Shown one piece after another: positions 57,695 through 64,000 of a DNA stretch of 64,000 nt. Origin of the DNA: Sediminibacterium sp. GTDB lineage: Bacteria > Bacteroidota > Bacteroidia > Chitinophagales > Chitinophagaceae. Below the pieces are notes generated by a model. The model worked only from the letters and a program-made list of their open reading frames with translations. It was not told the DNA's origin and searched no databases. The stretch spans positions 1 to 64,000 of the forward strand of contig JAQTZD010000003.1 of the NCBI GenBank assembly GCA_028687975.1, given 5' to 3'. The translations under genes and the position numbers were made by a program. How positions within the stretch are numbered: position 1 is the first letter of the stretch; each line of letters opens with the position of its first letter.

Positions 57695-59596
57695 TTACTT
57701 ATTATCACCCTCTCCTTCCTGCAATTTAGCTTTAATCTCCGCCAAAGCGCCTAAATCGCCCAGAGTGGCTTTTTCAACCTTGCTCTGGATGTTTTTCACG
57801 GCTTTCTTGGTATTGTCGGACTCAGCTTTTGCTTCTTTCTTCGCAGCTTCTTTCTCTTCTGCAATATGCTGTTCCCAAATACGGGCGTGACTTAAAACGA
57901 TGCGTTTTTCATTGCGGTCGAATTCGATCACAACAAACTGAGCAGTTTCGTCGGCTTTAACCTGAGTACCATCTTCCTTGTTCAGGTGACGGTTAGGTGC
58001 AAAGCCTTCTAAACCATACTGCAGTTGTACCAGGGCACCTTTGTCGTCCTTGCGGGTAACGGTACCTTCGTGGATAGAACCGATAGCGAATGTTTCTTCC
58101 AGTGCATTCCAGGGATCTTCTTCCAGTTGTTTGTGTCCCAACTGCAATTTGCGATTTTCCTTGTCGATGCTCAGGATGATGATGTCGATCTGATCACCTA
58201 CTTTGGTATAGTCTGTAGGGTGATTGAAACGCTTCAACCAGCTTAAGTCGCTGATGTGGATCATACCGCCGATACCTGGTTCCAGTTCAACAAATACGCC
58301 ATAAGGAGTGATGTTTTTCACCAGACCTTTGTGCTTGCTGCCTTCAGGGAATTTGGTTTCGATGGTATTCCAAGGATCCTGGCTCATTTGTTTGATGCTC
58401 AGGCTCATTTTGCGTGCATCTTTATCGAGGGTAACCACTTTCGCTTCATGCTCATCTCCTAATTTGAAGAATTCTTTTGCATTGATCGGTGTGTTAGCCC
58501 AGGTAATTTCAGATACGTGCACCAGACCTTCAACACCAGGCTGAATTTCGAGAAATGCACCGTAATCTTCAATATTAACTACTTTACCTTTTACTACAGA
58601 ACCTTCTGCAAGTCCTTCAGGCAATACATCCCAAGGATGCGGAGTCAGTTGCTTCAGACCGAGGCTGATACGTTTCTTATCATCATCGAAGTCCAGAACA
58701 ACCACCTGCAGTTTCTGATCCATCTTCACCACTTCACTTGGGTGAGAGATACGACCCCATGAAATATCGGTGATGTAGAGTAATCCGTCTAATCCGCCGA
58801 GGTCCATGAATGCACCGAAGTCGGTGATGTTCTTCACAACACCTTCCAGTACCTGACCTTTTTCCAGCTTGCTCATGATCTCAGCACGTTGTGCTTCGAT
58901 ATCACTTTCAATCAGGGCTTTGTGAGATACTACAGCGTTCTTGATGGTTTCGTTGATTTTAACCACTTTAAATTCCATGGTCTTACCTACAAACTGATCG
59001 TAATCAGTTACAGGCTTCACGTCTATCTGAGAACCGGGCAGGAAGGTTTCCATTCCAAATACGTCAACAATCAAACCACCTTTGGTTTTGCTGGTAACAG
59101 TACCTGTAACTACTTCTCCTGTTTTGTGAACTTCCACAATACGCTCCCATGCACGGAAGATTCTTGCAGACTTGCGGCTTAAGTGAAGATTACCGGAACG
59201 GTCTTCTTTTTCTACCACCATTACTTCTACTTCATCTCCGATTTTCAGACCGGCGATATCGCGGAATTCGTTGAGGGAAACCAGACCATCACTTTTAAAA
59301 CCAATGTTTACTACAACATCTGTTTTAGTTAAAGCAACTACCAGTCCTTTTACAATCTCACCGTCTTCGATCTGAATGAACGTATTGTCGTACACTTTGT
59401 CGTACTTAACACGCTCAGCTTCTGCATAATGACTTACGTTGCGCTTGTCTATGCTCCAGTCAAAATCGTCGTGCGCTGTTTCTACAACAGGCGCTGCTTC
59501 AGGTGCATTTGTTGTCGCAGTAGGAACTTCAGCAGCGGTTGGGGCTGCAGCGTTCTCCTGAGCATCTGCGTTTAGTTGTTTGTTAATCAATTTCAT
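57695..59596 (-). CDS. rpsA: 30S ribosomal protein S1
   Basis: Multiple S1 repeats (GVVKNITDFGAFMDLGGLDGLLYITDISWGRISHPSEV etc.). Confidence 0.97.
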   Translation of the reverse strand: MKLINKQLNADAQENAAAPTAAEVPTATTNAPEAAPVVETAHDDFDWSIDKRNVSHYAEAERVKYDKVYDNTFIQIEDGEIVKGLVVALTKTDVVVNIGFKSDGLVSLNEFRDIAGLKIGDEVEVMVVEKEDRSGNLHLSRKSARIFRAWERIVEVHKTGEVVTGTVTSKTKGGLIVDVFGMETFLPGSQIDVKPVTDYDQFVGKTMEFKVVKINETIKNAVVSHKALIESDIEAQRAEIMSKLEKGQVLEGVVKNITDFGAFMDLGGLDGLLYITDISWGRISHPSEVVKMDQKLQVVVLDFDDDKKRISLGLKQLTPHPWDVLPEGLAEGSVVKGKVVNIEDYGAFLEIQPGVEGLVHVSEITWANTPINAKEFFKLGDEHEAKVVTLDKDARKMSLSIKQMSQDPWNTIETKFPEGSKHKGLVKNITPYGVFVELEPGIGGMIHISDLSWLKRFNHPTDYTKVGDQIDIIILSIDKENRKLQLGHKQLEEDPWNALEETFAIGSIHEGTVTRKDDKGALVQLQYGLEGFAPNRHLNKEDGTQVKADETAQFVVIEFDRNEKRIVLSHARIWEQHIAEEKEAAKKEAKAESDNTKKAVKNIQSKVEKATLGDLGALAEIKAKLQEGEGDNK

Positions 59597-59625
59597 ACAA
59601 TAACCCGATGGTTTTAATCGGGCGG

Positions 59626-59633
59626 CAAAGGTA
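59626..59633 (-). promoter_or_regulatory. -7 box TACCTTTG for rpsA
   Basis: CAAAGGTA on +, just upstream of a leader hairpin. Confidence 0.5.
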
Positions 59634-59843
59634 CAAAAAATAGGAAATAATCCATAATCCGGGGCAACAAAATATGGGACGGAAGCCTATTGGGGCGACG
59701 GCCCAGCTCCAAATAGCCGGAAAAAAGGCCCGAATAAGGCCAAAAAGGAGGATTTACGGCAAAAAAGGGCTTCAATAACCCGAATTATGCACAAAACAGC
59801 CATTAAACCGGACCATCAAAGCTGCCGGAACCAGGTGGAAAGG

Positions 59844-60272
59844 TTATGACTGGATGTAGATCTGCAACTGCGAAATGGTTTCCTCCTGGTTCAGGATGGT
59901 TTCGGTGACCACATCGTTCATGGAAACAATTCCCACCAGTTCATCTCCCACAATCACTGGCAGATAACGGATATGATGAACCGACATGAGCTGCATGCAT
60001 TGCTCTACTGTATCGCTGGGCGTAACCGGAGGAAAATCGGTGGTCATAATCTCTGCAACGCTGGTATCGCTGGAGTTGCGGCCCTTCAACACCACTTTAC
60101 GCGAATAATCCCTTTCGGTAAGTATACCCGCAAACTGGTTGTTGCTCACCACCACCAGTGAACCAATATTCTGTTCTGCCATCATTTGCAGGGCTTCGAT
60201 CACATTGGTGTCGGGCGACACCACGGAAACACGGGTTCCCTTTCTGGCAAGGATATCGCTTACTTTTCTCAT
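59844..60272 (-). CDS. CBS domain protein
   Basis: Two CBS repeats (VIEALQMMAEQNIGSLVVVSNNQFAGILTERDYSRKV; VEQCMQLMSVHHIRYLPVIVGDELVGIVSMNDVV); start MRKVSDIL at 60272. Confidence 0.93.
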   Translation of the reverse strand: MRKVSDILARKGTRVSVVSPDTNVIEALQMMAEQNIGSLVVVSNNQFAGILTERDYSRKVVLKGRNSSDTSVAEIMTTDFPPVTPSDTVEQCMQLMSVHHIRYLPVIVGDELVGIVSMNDVVTETILNQEETISQLQIYIQS

Positions 60273-60321
60273 AACGGCACGAATTTTCCTTAAGTTACTA
60301 CAATTCGGAAAAAATACCAAT

Positions 60322-60356
60322 AAAAAATCCTCCCGGGGCGGCCCCGGGAGGATTTT
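60322..60356 (-). terminator. strong GC-rich terminator downstream of the zinc metalloprotease gene
   Basis: AATCCTCCCGGGGC-CGCC-core perfect inverted repeat with A/T runs. Confidence 0.75.
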
Positions 60357-60375
60357 CAATCATCTTCAGTTGCAA

Positions 60376-62949
60376 TTAATCTGTTTTTAACGCTTTATCG
60401 ATCAGGAACAGCAGATTGGCCCTGTGTGCCCGGGTGCTTTCGTTAAACGAAACTGCAGCGGCAACCTTGGTCCGCAGCTTTTTAAGTGTATACAATGCAG
60501 CAGCCTTCGAAACCTCATCGGCAGGAGACTGCGGTGCGGTTAATGCGGCAGCACCTTTCACAAAAATAGCTTGCAGGTACTGGCGGTTCACATTCACATT
60601 ACCGTTGATGTCTGCATCAAAAATACCTTTTACCAGGTCGGCCATTACGTCAGCAACGCTGTAGCTGTTGCCATAGAGTCCGGTATTGGTAATCCGTTGC
60701 AGGGTGGTCGGGTGCAGTATATGTGCGAGGGCGCCGGAAGCCTGCAGTCCCAAAATGGTACCCGTGATTTTGTAATCTTCTCCATTGCCCGGCTGATTGA
60801 ATCCTCGGCGCTGCATTTGCAGATAAGGATAAACAGCTGCATCTGCATCAAATGCATTAGGAGCAAAAACATATTTATTCAATACATCCAGGGCTCTTTT
60901 TTGTGTAGCTACCGGTGCAGGGGTATAGGGTTTGGCAGAAGAACGCTGCTCAGGGAAACTTCTGTCTATGTACACACCGCCAATGTACCGGCTTACGGCA
61001 TTGATCATGCTGTTACGCTGACCGTTCAGTGAACCATATCTGGCGCGGAGCTCTGCATAAGACTGACCGGGCTTGCTGTATTTCTGCACCAGTTTACCCA
61101 TCACTGCATTCACCAGTTTAAAACGCTCTTCGGCGTAGGCAATGGCATCATTGGTCAGGTCGTTTACGTTTACACGAGGATCAATGGCTTTACCAGGCGC
61201 GCGCATATCGTCGCCATCATTCCCAAAAGCAAGTTTAGGATCGGTGCTCCTCATCAGAATCTTGTTCAGCAACAACTCCTCTCCTGCTTCGGTAGAAGGC
61301 GTGTAACCGTATTCAATTGCCCAGAGATCATAAGGGCCTGCCTTGGTGGTATAATAATCGCCCTGCTTGCTTCTGTCTAAAGAAACATTGATGGCAGGAT
61401 AATCCATTACGGAACCAATCAGACCAATGGAACGGGTAATGGAGGTATTGTTGATTTCAGCAGGAGACAACATCTGGCTGCTCTTCATGTTGTGGTTGAG
61501 TCCCAGTGTATGACCCATCTCGTGCATGATCAGGTAGGTTAAAAACTGCCTGTGCATTTCTTTGATGGAAATTTCATCTGCATCCATTGCCTCCAGAGCA
61601 GTAAGTCCTGTAGTGTATTGGGCTTTCAATGAACTGCCAATGGTACAGGCGGTATGCTGATTCAAATCCATACCCGGCAGGTTGAGCTGCGGAACAGGGC
61701 TGCCATTGAAGAGTTCATCACTGATTGGGGTAGCGCTTCCGGAGAACCATTCTACGGTGATGTCTGCACCCAGGATTTGTCCGGTTCGGGGATTAACAAA
61801 ACTTGGTCCGATGGCGCCATACTGTGGCTGTGCAGAAGAAACCCAGCGAATCACATTGTACCGGATATCTGCAGGGTTCCAGTCTGCATTGTCGGGCATG
61901 ATTTTCATTTGCACGGCATTTTTGAAACCGGCTTTTTCAAAAGCTTCATTCCATTTCAGTCCGGCTTCCAGAATCACCTGGCGGTATTCGTGCGGAGTAG
62001 TGTTTTCGATCCAGAACACAATGGGCTCTTCGGGTTCACTGAGTGCAGCAGAAGGATCTTTCTTCTTGAGATTCCAGCGATTGATCATGTCTTTGTAAGG
62101 AGTAGCACTGATGCTGGTCTGGTTGTTTCTTTGCTGCATGAAATAACCAACCCGGGGATCATCTCTTCTTGGTCTGAAATCGTTGTTGGGCATTTCGATG
62201 AAGCTGTGCTGCATCCGTACCCGTACATACCGTACATCCGTAATATCAGGACCACCGAATGCAAGGGTAGAAGGATTGTCGTAAGCGAGGTCTACCACTA
62301 CATCGGTATTGTTGGGGAAAGACCGGATATCGGAATACTTGGATTTGGCTGCATTCAGACCACCCAGGTTAAAGATAAATGCAGTGAGCGGGCTGGGCGC
62401 CAGGATGGGTTTCACCGGGTCCAGTTTTTCACTGAGGAACATACCATCGGCATTCACCAGGTATCCGTCTGCATCTTCCACACTAAATTTATCATTATAA
62501 AAAACTGCTTCAGGTTTATCTACCTCAGCAGTTTTGCTAACCGGATTGTTCCGGTCGTAAAAGAAACCGGTATTCACTTCTGCAAACTCAATTTTATCGA
62601 AGGCCCGGGTAATTTTGAATACAGAAGTAGCCCGATGCATACTCTGATTTAAAAACAGCGACGTAGGTCCGTTAATAGAAAAACTCTGATAAATAAATTC
62701 TTTACCCAGTTGCGATTTACGGATATACATCTGGATACTGCCGGTAGTGGTATCCTGGTACAGTGTAAACAGTCCGTCTATCTTTCTGCTGCCTTTTGTT
62801 TTTTCGGCAACCGTCGGCTTTTTGGCCGCAGCAGTTTTTACGCTATCAGAACCGGGCTTGGCGTTGGCGCCAGTTGCCGGTGGTTGTGCATGTACAGTGG
62901 TGGCCATCAACATCAAAGCAATGCCTGACCCCAGGAAATATTTATTCAT
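60376..62949 (-). CDS. zinc-dependent metalloprotease (DUF5117/DUF5118-like)
   Basis: Signal peptide; HEMGHTLGLNHNMKSS (HExxHxxGxxH); SVMDYPAINVS. Confidence 0.92.
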   Translation of the reverse strand: MNKYFLGSGIALMLMATTVHAQPPATGANAKPGSDSVKTAAAKKPTVAEKTKGSRKIDGLFTLYQDTTTGSIQMYIRKSQLGKEFIYQSFSINGPTSLFLNQSMHRATSVFKITRAFDKIEFAEVNTGFFYDRNNPVSKTAEVDKPEAVFYNDKFSVEDADGYLVNADGMFLSEKLDPVKPILAPSPLTAFIFNLGGLNAAKSKYSDIRSFPNNTDVVVDLAYDNPSTLAFGGPDITDVRYVRVRMQHSFIEMPNNDFRPRRDDPRVGYFMQQRNNQTSISATPYKDMINRWNLKKKDPSAALSEPEEPIVFWIENTTPHEYRQVILEAGLKWNEAFEKAGFKNAVQMKIMPDNADWNPADIRYNVIRWVSSAQPQYGAIGPSFVNPRTGQILGADITVEWFSGSATPISDELFNGSPVPQLNLPGMDLNQHTACTIGSSLKAQYTTGLTALEAMDADEISIKEMHRQFLTYLIMHEMGHTLGLNHNMKSSQMLSPAEINNTSITRSIGLIGSVMDYPAINVSLDRSKQGDYYTTKAGPYDLWAIEYGYTPSTEAGEELLLNKILMRSTDPKLAFGNDGDDMRAPGKAIDPRVNVNDLTNDAIAYAEERFKLVNAVMGKLVQKYSKPGQSYAELRARYGSLNGQRNSMINAVSRYIGGVYIDRSFPEQRSSAKPYTPAPVATQKRALDVLNKYVFAPNAFDADAAVYPYLQMQRRGFNQPGNGEDYKITGTILGLQASGALAHILHPTTLQRITNTGLYGNSYSVADVMADLVKGIFDADINGNVNVNRQYLQAIFVKGAAALTAPQSPADEVSKAAALYTLKKLRTKVAAAVSFNESTRAHRANLLFLIDKALKTD

Positions 62950-63012
62950 AGTAATGATTTAAGAAGATCAAATTAATTGATTTCCTTCTAGATTACCCTG
63001 AAATACTTCAAT

Positions 63013-64000
63013 CTATGATAAACGGTCATTAGACTTGGTGGCAATGGCTTTTGCAGCGATGAAAGCACTGGTCCAGGCGTTCTGAAAATTAAAACCACCG
63101 GTGATGCCATCCACATCCATGACCTCACCGGCAAAAAACAGGTGGGGAACTTTTTTGCTTTCCATGGTCTGCGGATTGATCTCTGAGAGTTGTATACCGC
63201 CAGCTGTAACAAATTCTTCCTTAAAAGTTGTTTTACCGGCAACGCTGAAAGGGAAAGCGGTGAGCAACTGAATCAGTTGGTTTTGTTCCTTTGCTTTCAA
63301 CTCCGCCCAGCGGGTAGCTTCGGGAATATGGGCCTGCTCCAGCATGAACTGCCAAAGGCGGCCGGGTAAGCCAAATGGATTTCTGCTGTGCATTTTTTGT
63401 GCAGCGAATTGATCGCGGTAACCCACCCAGTCAGAACGCAGTTCGGCTTCATTGTAATCACCCAGCCAATTTACCAGGATGTTGAACTGATAACCTGCAC
63501 GATGCAGGTCTCTGGCGCCCCAGGCAGACAGGCGCAAAACAACCGGGCCGCTCAATCCCCAGTGCGTGATCAGCAAAGGACCCTGCTCTTTAAATTTGGT
63601 TCCTGCAATTTTAACAACAGCATTGGGAACAGATAGTCCCATCAATGCAGTAATGGGATGCTTGGGAATATTGAATGTAAACAACGACGGTACAGGTTCC
63701 TGAATCTGGTGGCCGGTATCCTTTAACCATTGGAACATGGCCAGCTTGGGAAAACCGCCGCAGGTCACTGCAACAAAATCGGCTTCCAGTATTTTTTTAC
63801 CAGTGATGTGAATGCGAAAAATACCATCAGCGTTTTCAATCCGGTTCACTTCGGAGTTGGTCTGAACAGCTACTTTGTGGTGGTCCGCTTCCTGCAACAA
63901 ACAGTTGATGATGGTTTGCGAATCGTTGGTCACCGGAAACATACGGCCATCTGCTTCGGTATGCAGCTGCACGCCTCTTTCCGAAAACCATTCAATGGTA
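63013..64000 (-). CDS. HI0933-like NAD(P)/FAD-dependent oxidoreductase, N-terminus outside window
   Basis: Frame stays open to the edge (TIEWFSERGVQLHTEADGRMFPV); GGFNFQNAWTSAFIAAKAIA C-terminus. Confidence 0.9.
   Translation of the reverse strand, partial: TIEWFSERGVQLHTEADGRMFPVTNDSQTIINCLLQEADHHKVAVQTNSEVNRIENADGIFRIHITGKKILEADFVAVTCGGFPKLAMFQWLKDTGHQIQEPVPSLFTFNIPKHPITALMGLSVPNAVVKIAGTKFKEQGPLLITHWGLSGPVVLRLSAWGARDLHRAGYQFNILVNWLGDYNEAELRSDWVGYRDQFAAQKMHSRNPFGLPGRLWQFMLEQAHIPEATRWAELKAKEQNQLIQLLTAFPFSVAGKTTFKEEFVTAGGIQLSEINPQTMESKKVPHLFFAGEVMDVDGITGGFNFQNAWTSAFIAAKAIATKSNDRLS

Noticed and set aside
60322-60356. Perfect GC-rich palindrome as a possible mobile-element end or operator
   Set aside because: Placement just after the protease stop with flanking A/T runs fits an ordinary strong terminator
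61654-62652. 332-aa ORF antisense to the zinc metalloprotease
   Set aside because: Shadow ORF of a clear HExxHxxGxxH protease gene
1-64000. CRISPR arrays, prophage, transposons, restriction or toxin-antitoxin systems
   Set aside because: No direct-repeat/spacer periodicity and no integrase, transposase, phage structural, cas, restriction or TA proteins in the six-frame translations

Overview
64 kb chromosomal window from a Bacteroidota member, probably Chitinophagaceae-like judging by protein families, T9SS components and TAnnTTTG -7 promoter boxes. Coding density is high, with about 58 genes, mostly housekeeping: gltA, lptF-like, tgt, rsmG, rsmI, purS, pssA, recG, trpS, pckA, hpt, grpE-dnaJ, rpoZ, bamD, rpsA. 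There is a 5'-truncated tRNA-Ala(GGC) at the left edge and a truncated HI0933-like flavoprotein at the right edge. I saw no CRISPR array, rRNA, transposon or prophage. The most interesting region is about 4.7-17.1 kb. There a Cys-rich Crp/Fnr regulator sits with a persulfide-dioxygenase/double-rhodanese fusion, a TPMT-family methyltransferase, a thioredoxin/YHS/DUF6132/DUF2892-like operon, and a tolC-adaptor-RND-small protein-DUF2892 operon. Three transcription units in this block carry a shared TGTAAC(T/C)T(A/T)TGT(A/T)AC element. In each, its centre lies exactly 33 nt upstream of the centre of a TAnnTTTG-like -7 box. I propose a thiol/sulfane-sulfur-responsive Crp/Fnr regulon (inference). 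Other points of note: a Vat-like acetyltransferase, an apparently non-canonical recG start, a symmetric pair of divergent leaderless promoters, an 84-nt compound hairpin, and a PorP/SprF-T9SS cargo pair. Product calls come from reading the translations; no database search was possible.
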